This document shows, piece by piece, positions 14,187-22,709 of a stretch of 22,765 bases of DNA. This stretch comes from CAYMAZ01 sp964526285 (GTDB taxonomy: Bacteria > Bacteroidota > Bacteroidia > Bacteroidales > DTU049), in the NCBI GenBank assembly GCA_964526285.1, contig CAZGIW010000062.1, positions 1 through 22,765 on the forward strand. Reading direction: 5' to 3'. The notes below the pieces were generated by a model that worked only from the letters and a program-made list of their open reading frames with translations, was not told the DNA's origin and ran no database searches. Each line of letters starts with the position of its first letter. The first letter of the stretch is position 1. Position numbers and translations under genes: made by a program.

Positions 14187-15245
14187 ATGTCAGACCATAT
14201 CAAATATATGCAAAGATGCCTTGAGCTGGCGGAAAAAGGACTGGGATCAACAGCTCCCAATCCCATGGTTGGTGCTGTTATTGTGTGCAACGGAAAAATT
14301 ATCGGCGAAGGCTATCACAAACAATATGGACAGCCACATGCCGAAGTAAATGCCATTGAGTCTGTGTCTGACAAATCACTGCTTACAGAATCTGCCATGT
14401 ATGTTTCTCTTGAACCATGTTGTCACTTTGGCAAAACACCACCATGTACCTCACTGATTATTGACATGAAAATTCCTGAGATTATCATTGCCATGCGTGA
14501 TCCCAATCCAAAAGTGGCCGGAAAAGGCATTGAAATTCTTAAAAACTCAGGGGTAAAAATTACTGAAGACATCTGCACCATGGAAGCGGAATTTCTGAAC
14601 CGACGTTTTATCAGTATGCACAAAAGACAACGCCCATGGATAATTTTAAAATGGGCTCAATCAGACGATGGTTTTATTGATATCATACCACGAAATACTT
14701 CACCTCATATCAACTGGATAAGCAATCCTTATTCACGAAAACTGGTTCACAAGTGGAGATCTGAAGAATCAGGGATTCTTGTTGGGAAAAATACTGCAAT
14801 AAACGATAATCCATCACTCACCACAAGAGAATGGCCAGGCAAAAATCCTGTCAGATTTCTCATTGACCCAGGGCTGGCAACACCATTCAATTACAATATC
14901 TTTAATACCGATGCACATACTGTTTGTTTTTATGACCAGAAGACTATTCTTCCTGATGACAGACCTGAATACATACAATTTGTCCCGCTCAACTTCAACA
15001 CAAACATTGCAAAACAAATTATGAAGCATGTTTATGATATGCAAATCAACTCAATCATCATTGAAGGCGGTCGTTATACAATTGACTCATTTATTCATTC
15101 AAATCTTTGGGACGAAGCAAGAGTAATTACAGGTCATGTTTGCTTTAAAAAAGGTATTTCTGCTCCTGTTTTACCCGTATTACCTTCAGAAAAAATTAAT
15201 ATTGAAAAAGATATCATTCACACATATTATAATACAACAACATGA
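14187..15245 (+). CDS. ribD: Bifunctional riboflavin biosynthesis protein RibD (deaminase/reductase)
   Basis: The 352-aa product catalyses two steps of riboflavin synthesis: deamination of 2,5-diamino-6-ribosylamino-pyrimidinone phosphate and NADPH-dependent reduction of the ribose side chain. The N-terminal zinc deaminase domain (1-145) shows H51-A-E53 (HAEVNAIE) and the C78-C79-x7-C87 cluster (PCCHFGKTPPC), plus the substrate motif APNPMVGAVIV. The C-terminal reductase domain (about 150-340) contains LKWAQSDDGFI, SGILVGKNTAINDNPSLTTR and IIIEGGRYTIDSF. Normal length. It overlaps the EamA gene by 4 nt (ATGA), so the downstream genes are coupled. No other rib genes are in the window, so the pathway is scattered in this genome. 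Confidence 0.95.
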   Translation: MSDHIKYMQRCLELAEKGLGSTAPNPMVGAVIVCNGKIIGEGYHKQYGQPHAEVNAIESVSDKSLLTESAMYVSLEPCCHFGKTPPCTSLIIDMKIPEIIIAMRDPNPKVAGKGIEILKNSGVKITEDICTMEAEFLNRRFISMHKRQRPWIILKWAQSDDGFIDIIPRNTSPHINWISNPYSRKLVHKWRSEESGILVGKNTAINDNPSLTTREWPGKNPVRFLIDPGLATPFNYNIFNTDAHTVCFYDQKTILPDDRPEYIQFVPLNFNTNIAKQIMKHVYDMQINSIIIEGGRYTIDSFIHSNLWDEARVITGHVCFKKGISAPVLPVLPSEKINIEKDIIHTYYNTTT

Positions 15246-16105
15246 TTCTTCTGCTTTCAGCATTGTTTTTTTCACTGTGTATTATGGTTACCTTTAAACT
15301 GTTTCCCAGATTTGGCATAAGCATAACTCAGGCAATTATTACCAACTATTTTGTGGCATCTTCTTTGGGTTTTTTAATGTTAGGTGAAACACCCAACACA
15401 GAATTTTTTAAAGGGAATGACTGGATATTCACGGCAATGTTAAGCGGATTGTTCTTAATTCTGGTTTTTAATGTATTTGCTCTTTCGGCTGAAAAAGCTG
15501 GTGTTGCAATTACTGCTGTATCAAGTAAAATGTCTGTGATTATACCTGTATTGGCAGGTTTTTTATTTTTTAATGAAACACTCCCTTTTATAAAAATTGT
15601 TGGAGTGATATTCGTGATGATTTCTTTCTATCTTGTTTTTAAGAAAAAAGAAGGCTATCAGTTGAAATGGGCTTTGCTCATTCTTCCCTTTCTTTTATTT
15701 CTTGGAAACGGTACCAATGATACCATTCTGAAATTTGCACAGTATAATTTCATCAATAGCGACACTGGATATATCAAATTTCTAACAGTTGCATTCGGAA
15801 TATCTTTTTTACTCGGCACTATAGTGCTAATAATAAGAATAATACTAAAGAAGGAGACCATAAAACTTAAAAATATTCTGGCCGGAATATGGCTGGGAAC
15901 ATGCAACTGGTTTTCAACACTTTTCTTTCTGAAGGGACTTGGAGTTATGGATGTAAGTGTATTTATACCTGTTTTTAATGCCGGTCTTGTTTCTCTGGCT
16001 GCTTTAATCGGATTAACCATTTTCAAAGAACCACTGAACAGGCTCAATATCTTTGGAATTATTTTGTCAGTCATTGCCATAACATTCATTGCCTATGGAA
16101 TCTGA
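15242..16105 (+). CDS. EamA/DMT-superfamily transporter
   Basis: The 287-aa product is almost entirely hydrophobic, with about ten membrane helices arranged as two halves. Each half is typical of the EamA (drug/metabolite transporter) fold: for instance GVAITAVSSKMSVIIPVLAGFLFFNETLP at the end of the first half, and VSVFIPVFNAGLVSLAALIGLTIFKEPLN at the end of the second (the E-(T/P)L at each end is the usual DMT signature). Substrate unknown. The start overlaps ribD by 4 nt and its end overlaps the YigZ gene by 11 nt, so all three form one operon. Linkage to ribD could suggest a metabolite exporter or importer, but nothing in the sequence proves flavin transport. Confidence 0.85.
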   Translation: MILLLSALFFSLCIMVTFKLFPRFGISITQAIITNYFVASSLGFLMLGETPNTEFFKGNDWIFTAMLSGLFLILVFNVFALSAEKAGVAITAVSSKMSVIIPVLAGFLFFNETLPFIKIVGVIFVMISFYLVFKKKEGYQLKWALLILPFLLFLGNGTNDTILKFAQYNFINSDTGYIKFLTVAFGISFLLGTIVLIIRIILKKETIKLKNILAGIWLGTCNWFSTLFFLKGLGVMDVSVFIPVFNAGLVSLAALIGLTIFKEPLNRLNIFGIILSVIAITFIAYGI

Positions 16106-16709
16106 GAATAGTTACACATACAAAACCATCAATAAGTCTGTCAGCAGTATATTCAGAGACCGCAACAGCAAGTTTCTGGGGTTTGCATTTCCAGTGAGTA
16201 CTGAAAACGAAATTAGTGATGTTCTTGCTAAACTCAAAAAAGATTATCATGATGCCCGGCATTTTTGTTATGCATATATACTGGGAGCAGACAAAAGCAG
16301 GTGGAGAGCCAATGATGACGGAGAGCCTTCCGGTTCAGCGGGATTACCCATTTACAATCAATGCCTTTCATTGGATCTCACAAATATTTTTGTAGTTGTT
16401 GTACGATATTTTGGAGGAACAAAACTGGGAGTGCCAGGATTAATAAATGCATATAAAACAGCAACAAAAATGGCATTGGATGAAGCAGAAATAGTAACAA
16501 AATTCCCAATGATCCCTCTTGAAATTCATTTTGAATATTCAGATATGAATGCTGTTATGACATACATTAAGCAAAATGAGTTAGTTATACTTGAAAAAAA
16601 ATTCTCAAACAAATGCAGTATCATGCTTCAGCTACCTGAACATAAAAAAAATGAGTTGAAAAAATATTTCAACCCATTTTCAATAGAATTGTTCTGGGGT
16701 ACAGAATAA
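16095..16709 (+). CDS. YigZ/IMPACT family protein
   Basis: The product is 204 aa from the ATG at 16095; an in-frame TTG at 16089 gives a slightly longer frame. The UPF0029/IMPACT N-terminal domain is well preserved: KFLGFAFPVSTENEI, DARHFCYAYILG, NDDGEPSGSAGLPIYNQ, and VVVVRYFGGTKLGVPGLINAYKTA. A second, smaller domain (about 135-204) has the DUF1949-like, EF-G-like arrangement. E. coli YigZ is uncharacterised biochemically, and eukaryotic IMPACT binds GCN1; a ribosome- or translation-related role is assumed by analogy only. Length and motifs are normal. Third gene of the ribD operon; convergent with the PD40 gene, 4 nt apart. Confidence 0.9.
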   Translation: MESENSYTYKTINKSVSSIFRDRNSKFLGFAFPVSTENEISDVLAKLKKDYHDARHFCYAYILGADKSRWRANDDGEPSGSAGLPIYNQCLSLDLTNIFVVVVRYFGGTKLGVPGLINAYKTATKMALDEAEIVTKFPMIPLEIHFEYSDMNAVMTYIKQNELVILEKKFSNKCSIMLQLPEHKKNELKKYFNPFSIELFWGTE

Positions 16710-16713
16710 TTGT

Positions 16714-17619
16714 CTAATAAAAAATTAACTCATACACACCTAAACCCTGACTTCCTGAAGTAAGATAGATTGCTCTTTTTTCATCAGGCGAAATTTGATA
16801 AAACAAATCGTCAAAATCAGTATTAATGGGGGCTTCAAGTCTTTCGGGATCTGTCCACATCCCGTTATCTCCAAGAATAGTCTCATAAATATCATAATCA
16901 TTTTTTGAACTATAGCCGTTTGCACTGAAATAAAGTGTAATTCCATCATTCAAAAGATATGGAGATTCTTCATCATATTCAGAATTGACCTCAGGCCCCA
17001 GATTTCTGGGATGAGTCCATTTTCCGTTTCCAAGATATTCTGATTCATAAATATCATAACCACCATAACCACCTTCTCTGTTGCTTGAAAAATAAATTTT
17101 GTTTCCATCAGGAGTAAATGTTCCACTGGTTTCATTGAAGGGAGTGTTTACCGGTGCGGAAATTCTCTCAGGCTTTGAAAACTTGCCATCTTCAAACTCA
17201 ACAATATGCAAATCTGCATTGTCATCCACAATTATACTCACAAGAAACTTACTTGTCGTATTAAAACCACTCAATTGTTTATCCTTATCATAAATCAATT
17301 CGCCCCAGGCTTCACCATTCTGTTGCATTGCAAAAAACTTTGGCTTTGTATATACAAGCTGATTCCCTTCCTGTTTCACCTGATAGGTGGCACCAAACAC
17401 AGTTGAATTATCATCCCCAAAGGCCAATGGTATTGAAAATGTTTTCTCCTGTAAAGTAAGAAACAAGTTTTTTGATTTGACATAATCCTGATGATAACCA
17501 TAGATATCATGAGGAGAAAAGACTGAAACAGGCAAATTCTGAACCATCAGACTACTGTGTTGTGCCTGCAGCGACACACACAATATTGCCAAAATTAAAA
17601 AAGGGAAATATTTTTTCAT
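16714..17619 (-). CDS. Exported PD40 (TolB-like) beta-propeller protein
   Basis: The product is 301 aa from the ATG at 17619. It has a signal peptide, MKKYFPFLILAILCVSLQAQ. From about residue 145 it contains three PD40/WD40-like propeller units: GTFTPDGNKIYFSSNREGG(Y)GG(Y)DIYES, then SPYLLNDGITLYFSANGY.. DYDIYET, then YQISPDEKRAIYLTS...GLGVYEL. Each unit has the usual P-D-G-x-x-(I/L)YF(S/T)S core. In Bacteroidota such repeats often precede an OmpA-like peptidoglycan-binding domain; this protein stops after the repeats, so either that domain is absent or the protein is a stand-alone propeller. Periplasmic location is likely. Its promoter region shares about 23 bp with that of the DUF5723 gene. 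Confidence 0.85.
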   Translation of the reverse strand: MKKYFPFLILAILCVSLQAQHSSLMVQNLPVSVFSPHDIYGYHQDYVKSKNLFLTLQEKTFSIPLAFGDDNSTVFGATYQVKQEGNQLVYTKPKFFAMQQNGEAWGELIYDKDKQLSGFNTTSKFLVSIIVDDNADLHIVEFEDGKFSKPERISAPVNTPFNETSGTFTPDGNKIYFSSNREGGYGGYDIYESEYLGNGKWTHPRNLGPEVNSEYDEESPYLLNDGITLYFSANGYSSKNDYDIYETILGDNGMWTDPERLEAPINTDFDDLFYQISPDEKRAIYLTSGSQGLGVYELIFY

Positions 17620-17642
17620 AACATCCACATTATATTCACAAA

Positions 17643-17650
17643 CAAATATA
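17643..17650 (-). promoter_or_regulatory. -7 box of the PD40 gene within a shared 23-bp motif
   Basis: The minus strand reads TATATTTG, 23 nt upstream of the ATG at 17619. The longer string ACAAATATACAACCATAA (plus strand 17642-17659), followed by TGAGG, also occurs at 20653 with a 1-nt indel. Confidence 0.55.
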
Positions 17651-17659
17651 CAACCATAA

Positions 17660-18075
17660 TGAGGTTAAATCCTAATCTTTATACAAATCCACGAATCTTT
17701 TTTATGAATATTTTAACATAACGCCTGCAATAAGCAAACTCCAGCAAAACCTACCAATAGTCTGTTATTTCACATTTATTAAATCATAATATGAAGAAAA
17801 ATGATGAAACAAAGCTCAAATAAATTTCCACAAAATGCAAAATAAATCAAACAGAAAAACACAAAATTTAATTAACATATGGAAACAAATTATATTTGAA
17901 ATTGTATTAAAAAAACATATCTATCTGATTATTAATTACATAATAATTAAGCAAATGATTTTTATTATTGATAAAAATGGTTCTACTGTTGTTTTAATGG
18001 AATAGAGTTTTTTTTTGAGATTCAATGTGCTGAAGAAATCATAAGTTTTTCTCTCTTGCCAGGTCTCTTCAGTGA
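17660..18075. other. Long AT-rich gene-free stretch
   Basis: Nothing recognisable as a gene, RNA or binding array was found between the PD40 promoter and the repeat cluster that starts at 18076. It is very A/T-rich, with short poly-A/T runs. No usable open frame over 60 codons was seen. Confidence 0.5.
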
Positions 18076-18375
18076 GTTTTTGTCATGAAATTTGCATCTT
18101 CGAGCAAATTTACATGCCAAAAACATCTTATTTGGTTGCAATTTTCCTGAGGCGATGCCTCAGGCTCAATTCCCGAATTTGTTATTATAGAAATTAATTA
18201 ATGAGACGATTCAATCTAAACAAATTCGAGGATTCCCGAAATATAAATATTTCGAGGACATGAAATCCAGCTAAGTCATTAGTTCGCAAAACTCCTAATG
18301 ACTAATCTGGGTTAATAAATTCAGGCTTTCAGCCTGAAAAAATCTGTTTTTTTTCCATGGGGATGCCTATGGCAT
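18076..18375. repeat. REP-like hairpin cluster, copy 2, with inserted palindromes
   Basis: Blocks identical in order to 1868-1986: the 49-bp palindrome at 18076-18124, CCTGAGGC-gat-GCCTCAGG at 18146-18164, and TTCAGGCT-ttc-AGCCTGAA at 18320-18338. About 150 bp separates the last two here, versus a few bases at 1957-1969. That stretch holds three further inverted repeats: CGAATTTG/CAAATTCG (18174-18181 and 18221-18228), CGAAATAT-aa-ATATTTCG (18237-18254), and AGTCATTAG/CTAATGACT (18274-18282 and 18295-18303). ATGCC-tat-GGCAT follows at 18363-18375. No coding sequence overlaps. Confidence 0.8.
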
Positions 18376-18446
18376 GGCGCAATTCCCATTAAATTCGTGG
18401 TAGAACCATAAAAAAGTTTTAAAAAAATCAGTTGTAGATACTTGGG

Positions 18447-19121
18447 TTATTTCAGCAAATCAGGTCTTCTTTTTTTGGTTCTTTCCACAGCCTGTTCCAT
18501 TTTCCATTCATCAATTTTCTTCTGGTGTCCTGAAAGGAGAATTTCAGGGACTTTGTGACCTCTAAAATCAGCAGGTCTTGTATACACAGGAGGTGAGAGT
18601 AATTTGTTTTGAAATGAATCTGACAAAGCAGAAGTTTCATCATTCAATACTCCGGGAATCAGTCTGACAATGGCATCAGTAACTACCATGGCCGGAATTT
18701 CACCTCCCGAAAGCACATAATCACCAACTGAGATTTCGCGGGTTATCCAATGATCACGCACCCTTTGGTCTAAACCTTTATAATGACCACAAAGCAATAT
18801 GATATTTTCTTTAAGAGATAATTCATTGGCCATTCCCTGATCAAAAGTTTCTCCATCGGGAGTGAGAAAAATAATTTCATCCCAATCCCTTTCCTTTTTC
18901 AATTGTTCAATTGCCAGCACAACAGGTTCGGCCATCATCACCATTCCTGCTTCTCCCCCATAGGGATAGTCATCTACTGTGCGATGTTTGTTAGTTGAAA
19001 AATCGCGAATATCAGTAATGCCAATGCTGACTATTCCCTTTTCCTGAGCTCGTTTAATAATACTTTCAGAAAAAGCCCCCTGAAACATATTTGGAAAAAG
19101 AGTAAGAATGTGAATATTCAT
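18447..19121 (-). CDS. trmD: tRNA (guanine-N1-)-methyltransferase TrmD
   Basis: The product is 224 aa from the ATG at 19121, which starts at the family's MxIxILTLFP motif; the frame is open to 19184, overlapping the upstream gene. TrmD methylates G37 of tRNAs to m1G using S-adenosylmethionine, preventing +1 frameshifts. Motifs of the trefoil-knot SPOUT fold are visible: DYPYGGEAGMVM (52-63), LLCGHYKGLDQRV (109-121) and SVGDYVLSGGE (131-141) for the SAM knot. The active-site pair is Arg153 (VRLIPGVL) and Asp168 (SDSF). LLSPPVYTRP replaces the enterobacterial LLDCPHYTRP. It follows the DUF5723 gene by 46 nt on the same strand. Confidence 0.96.
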   Translation of the reverse strand: MNIHILTLFPNMFQGAFSESIIKRAQEKGIVSIGITDIRDFSTNKHRTVDDYPYGGEAGMVMMAEPVVLAIEQLKKERDWDEIIFLTPDGETFDQGMANELSLKENIILLCGHYKGLDQRVRDHWITREISVGDYVLSGGEIPAMVVTDAIVRLIPGVLNDETSALSDSFQNKLLSPPVYTRPADFRGHKVPEILLSGHQKKIDEWKMEQAVERTKKRRPDLLK

Positions 19122-19167
19122 AATATTGTCTGCCAACATGTATGTTTGTTTTGCAAAATAACAATTT

Positions 19168-20634
19168 TTAATCCGGACAAGCATACTGATAATAGTTTCT
19201 TCCTCTAAGAAATTCAGAAAATCCTTTCACACACATTCCTTTTTCCAGTTTCATTTTCAATGAAAAATACAAGTCAAAGCCTGTAAAATCTCTTGTTCCG
19301 AAAAGAGTATTCAGATAATCAGTTCCAATTGTAACTCCAAAAAATCGGACAGCAAAACCAACACGTGGTTTATACCAGTCGTATAGCATAAGCGGAAGAT
19401 TCACTTCAATGATTCGTGTCTCATATCTTGGAGTAAGTGCTACAATTGAGGGCATTCTCAGCCTGACATCTCCTATTGGCAATCCCTGAACACCTGTGGC
19501 ATTTACATACCAGCGCGGATACACTCTGAAATCAGACTGAAGAGAAACGGCAGCAGGAAGAAACACTGTATAATCGCTGGCCACTTGTTGAGTGGCTGGT
19601 GACGCATGTGCACTCAAATCATTGCTGAATGTATTGACCCCGTTAAATCTGTATGAGTTGAGATTTGTCCAGTAAATCTCAGTTTGATTAGCCCTGAATT
19701 TTCCTGCATTTCCTTTGTAATTTATCCATCCCAGATCAATGAGTGACAATCCGATTTTATAAATGTAGTTATCATATTTTTGTTCACAAAGCACATTAAA
19801 TGATGTAAAACCATTTCCCTCAGCTTTTTTCTGATACATGATTCCAATATCAAAAGCCCAACCACCACCATTGAGCATTCCGCCTGAAAAATCAATAATT
19901 TCACTTCCAGCTGCAGAAGAAGGAGAATACCCATACTCCAGATCCGTATTTAAAACATGCAGTGTTGAATCGTTATAAACAATGTAATCAGTATTGGCAA
20001 CATTCAGAAAAAAACTATTGATCCCGAAAAGTCGCTTCACAGTGATTCCGGCTGTCCAGTGATGCCGTTTGATTCTGTGAAACACATGCGCATAAGACAG
20101 TCCTGCCTCAAACCATGAAGCCTGTGCAAATCTAAATTCATCAGAATGATAGTAAATATTTTGCTGAGGTCTGAAATCAAGACCTTCCACCATAAACTTG
20201 GCCATATGATTATCCATTGTGGATAAATTGAGGTGTTGACGCATGTTCATCTGAAATCCGAACGTATGATCTCCCCTTGTCAGCATTAATGATGGCAACT
20301 GAATATAAATCTGAGACATAAGATTCCATTGATTGTTTTTATCATAGTAATCTCTGAAAGGTCTCCCGTCATAGTCACGCCAGTTTGGTTTTTTCTGAAA
20401 AAGTTTCCCAACATAATAATGTTCGGATGGCAGATACAAAAAGTTATTTTCTTCAAAACCATCAATTGTTAACAAATTTACATCAAGCCAAACCCTGGAA
20501 TCTCCAATGAAGGCAGGATTAATTTTTGCTCCGCTGATTCCGGCTCTGGTACTGTTTACAACCCCAAATATCTGCTGTCCAAATAACTGAGTAACTATTA
20601 TGCCAGCAATAAATGTCAATAAAAAACTTCTCAT
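19168..20634 (-). CDS. DUF5723-type outer-membrane protein
   Basis: The product is 488 aa from the ATG at 20634, with a signal peptide (MRSFLLTFIAGIIVTQLFGQQ). The mature part begins IFGVVNSTRAGISGAKINPAFIGDSR, the N/A-G-x-x-x-x-NPAxI start of the DUF5723 / PorP-SprF-like group. It then continues as alternating amphipathic strands rich in Tyr, Trp, Phe and Gly (for example GDHTFGFQMNMRQHL, WFEAGLSYAHVFHR), as expected of a beta-barrel outer-membrane protein. The C-terminal part ends with GFDLYFSLKMKLEKG plus a short Cys/Tyr-rich tail. Function unknown; PorP-like relatives assist T9SS, but this cannot be claimed here. Divergent from cstA with 76 bp between starts. Confidence 0.85.
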   Translation of the reverse strand: MRSFLLTFIAGIIVTQLFGQQIFGVVNSTRAGISGAKINPAFIGDSRVWLDVNLLTIDGFEENNFLYLPSEHYYVGKLFQKKPNWRDYDGRPFRDYYDKNNQWNLMSQIYIQLPSLMLTRGDHTFGFQMNMRQHLNLSTMDNHMAKFMVEGLDFRPQQNIYYHSDEFRFAQASWFEAGLSYAHVFHRIKRHHWTAGITVKRLFGINSFFLNVANTDYIVYNDSTLHVLNTDLEYGYSPSSAAGSEIIDFSGGMLNGGGWAFDIGIMYQKKAEGNGFTSFNVLCEQKYDNYIYKIGLSLIDLGWINYKGNAGKFRANQTEIYWTNLNSYRFNGVNTFSNDLSAHASPATQQVASDYTVFLPAAVSLQSDFRVYPRWYVNATGVQGLPIGDVRLRMPSIVALTPRYETRIIEVNLPLMLYDWYKPRVGFAVRFFGVTIGTDYLNTLFGTRDFTGFDLYFSLKMKLEKGMCVKGFSEFLRGRNYYQYACPD

Positions 20635-20653
20635 AACACCAAATTTGCTTTGA

Positions 20654-20661
20654 CAAATATA
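20654..20661 (-). promoter_or_regulatory. -7 box of the DUF5723-trmD unit within the shared 23-bp motif
   Basis: The minus strand reads TATATTTG, 19 nt before the ATG at 20634. The flanking sequence (plus strand 20653-20676) matches that upstream of the PD40 gene. Confidence 0.55.
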
Positions 20662-20692
20662 CAACCATAAATGAGGCAGAACAAAAAATTTT

Positions 20693-20700
20693 TACTTTTG
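20693..20700 (+). promoter_or_regulatory. Bacteroidota -7 box for cstA
   Basis: TACTTTTG (TAnnTTTG) ends 10 nt before the GTG start at 20711, in the 76-bp divergent promoter region shared with the DUF5723 gene. Confidence 0.5.
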
Positions 20701-20710
20701 CCAAAAAAAA

Positions 20711-22147
20711 GTGTACACTTTTCTCATTTCCATATGCTTGCTGATTTTAGGCTACGTTTTTTACGGCAAATTTATAGAGCGGATTTTTGGTATTGATAAA
20801 AACCGAACTACTCCTGCCTATACTTTGCAGGATGGGGTTGATTATGTCCCTTTAAGTTGGAGCAAAATATTTTTGATACAATTTTTAAATATTGCAGGAC
20901 TGGGGCCAATATTCGGAGCTATACTGGGAGCCATGTACGGGCCTGTTGCATTTTTGTGGATTGTATTTGGAAATATTCTGGGAGGTGCTTTGCATGATTA
21001 TTTTTCAGGAATGATTTCTATTCGAAACAATGGAATCAGTCTGCCTGAAATTGTTGGCAAATACATGGGCAATGCCATCAAGTATTTTATGAGAGCTTTT
21101 ACTATATTTCTTATGATACTTGTGGGTGCAGTTTTTGTGATGGGTCCAGCACAGATTATTCAAACTTTAACATCAGGATACTTCCCTATTGCTTTGTGGA
21201 TTGGAATCATTTTTGGCTACTATATTATTGCCAGCCTGCTTCCTATCGACAAAATTATCGGACGCATTTATCCTGTGTTTGGATTCACTCTCCTTTTTAT
21301 GGCAGTTGGAATTATGACAATGTTGTTTGTGAAGGGTTTTACTATTCCTGAACTGACATCAGAAACACTGAGTAATATGCATCACAAATCACAATCATTT
21401 CATATCTTTCCTATGATGTTTGTAACAATTGCCTGTGGTGCCATTTCAGGATTTCATTCCACCCAGTCACCACTCATGGCCAGATGCCTGAAAAACGAAG
21501 CCATGGGAAGAAGAGTGTTTTATGGTGCTATGATTGCCGAAGGTATTGTTGCACTCATATGGGCAGCAGCGGGAATGGCATTTTGGGGTGGAATATCAGA
21601 ATTGAATCAGGTGATGGCACAAAACAATGAAAATGCAGCATGGGCTGTCAACGAGATTTCTGTTTCCATGTTGGGAAAATTTGGAGCTTTGCTGGCTTTG
21701 ATTGGAGTCGTTGCTGCACCAATAACATCTGCTGATACTGCATTCAGAAGTGCAAGACTCATCATTGCCGATTTTCTCAAAATTAACCAAAAACCTCTAA
21801 AAAACAGACTCATGGTGAGTATTCCAATCTTTATCACCGGATTTATTATCAGCCAAACCAATTTCGGAATCATCTGGAGATATATGGCATGGTCAAACCA
21901 AACTCTTGCAATGATTGTGCTATGGACAATAAGTGTATATCTTGCTACTGAAAAAAAACCATATATCATTGCTCTGATACCAGCAATGTTTATGACTGCA
22001 GTGTGTTCATCATATATACTCACATCTCCTGAAGGATTTCAAATTCAGTATCATATTTCACTCATCATTAGCTTTGCTTTTACTTTGACTTGCACCGGAA
22101 TTTTCTTTTGGCATATTTTGAAAAAAAAACTAATTCCAGACCCTTAA
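20711..22147 (+). CDS. cstA: CstA-family peptide/pyruvate transporter, short form
   Basis: The product is 478 aa from a GTG codon (VYTFLISICLLILGYVFYGKF). No in-frame ATG exists near the promoter. CstA motifs are clear: the first helix ending in FYGKFIER, then the periplasmic loop DGVDYVPLSWSKIFLIQFLNIAGLGPIFGAILGA and LWIVFGNILGGALHDYFSGM. Further helices follow, including PITSADTAFRSARLI. E. coli CstA is about 700 aa; this version is the shorter type, apparently without the additional C-terminal helices. CstA imports pyruvate or peptides and is induced by carbon starvation in E. coli; the substrate here is not shown. Stands alone, divergent from the outer-membrane protein gene. Confidence 0.9.
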   Translation: MYTFLISICLLILGYVFYGKFIERIFGIDKNRTTPAYTLQDGVDYVPLSWSKIFLIQFLNIAGLGPIFGAILGAMYGPVAFLWIVFGNILGGALHDYFSGMISIRNNGISLPEIVGKYMGNAIKYFMRAFTIFLMILVGAVFVMGPAQIIQTLTSGYFPIALWIGIIFGYYIIASLLPIDKIIGRIYPVFGFTLLFMAVGIMTMLFVKGFTIPELTSETLSNMHHKSQSFHIFPMMFVTIACGAISGFHSTQSPLMARCLKNEAMGRRVFYGAMIAEGIVALIWAAAGMAFWGGISELNQVMAQNNENAAWAVNEISVSMLGKFGALLALIGVVAAPITSADTAFRSARLIIADFLKINQKPLKNRLMVSIPIFITGFIISQTNFGIIWRYMAWSNQTLAMIVLWTISVYLATEKKPYIIALIPAMFMTAVCSSYILTSPEGFQIQYHISLIISFAFTLTCTGIFFWHILKKKLIPDP

Positions 22148-22264
22148 AAAAACAAATATTATAAATGTGAACAAGTTTTTTAAAATTTTTTCTTGTCATT
22201 AAAGAAACTTTTGTAATTTTAACCCGTAAAACTGAGTCATTATTATAAATCATAAAGTGTGTCC
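22141..22264 (+). promoter_or_regulatory. Intergenic region with a possible promoter for the small lipoprotein
   Basis: A TTG near 22191, followed 18 nt later by TAATTTTA (one mismatch to TAnnTTTG), sits about 45 nt before the ATG at 22265. It is a weak match, and no terminator hairpin was seen after cstA. Confidence 0.3.
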
Positions 22265-22618
22265 ATGAAAAAATATCTCATCCTGATTGCATTATTTGCT
22301 TTTGTATTAAACAGTTGCGAGAAAAACTCCTGGCCAGTTGTGTTCAAGGCTAACATCACTTACAAAGTAACAGGCACTGCCAACGACTACTGGATTCAGT
22401 ACGTTGATGAGCATGGCAACTACAAACAAACCGGTGTAAAAACATCATGGACATATGAGTTTAAAGCCAAACCTGAAAAATACCTGTATCTCAGTGCAAA
22501 AAACAATACAGGCACCGGCAATGTAAAAGTTGAAATTATTCAAGGTCAAAAAGTCTTGTTTTCTGCAAAAAATGATTTACCATTCGGCGTTGCTACAGTA
22601 AGTGGGTTTGTAAAATAA
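22265..22618 (+). CDS. Small lipoprotein, function unknown
   Basis: The product is 117 aa from the ATG at 22265; the frame also allows a GTG at 22259. MKKYLILIALFAFVLNSC is a lipoprotein signal with the lipobox LNSC and acceptor Cys18, followed by Glu-Lys. The mature part has strands resembling an immunoglobulin-like beta-sandwich: ITYKVTGTANDYWIQYVD, SWTYEFKAKPEKYLYLSAKN, VKVEIIQGQKVLF. The layout ITYKVTG ... SW ... VxVEI... faintly recalls MmpS-like domains, but I would not assign it. Lipid-anchored in the cell envelope; no linked partner gene. Confidence 0.75.
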   Translation: MKKYLILIALFAFVLNSCEKNSWPVVFKANITYKVTGTANDYWIQYVDEHGNYKQTGVKTSWTYEFKAKPEKYLYLSAKNNTGTGNVKVEIIQGQKVLFSAKNDLPFGVATVSGFVK

Positions 22619-22709
22619 TCTTCACTGCTCACCAATTTATCACGATGTGACAAAAAAATATCTTAGTTTTTAACCAATTTATCATTTCTCATTTATCAGG
22701 ATTTATGCC

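Noticed and set aside
16705..16720. Shared bidirectional terminator between the YigZ and PD40 genes
   Set aside because: Only 4 bp separate the stops and no hairpin with a T-run is present.
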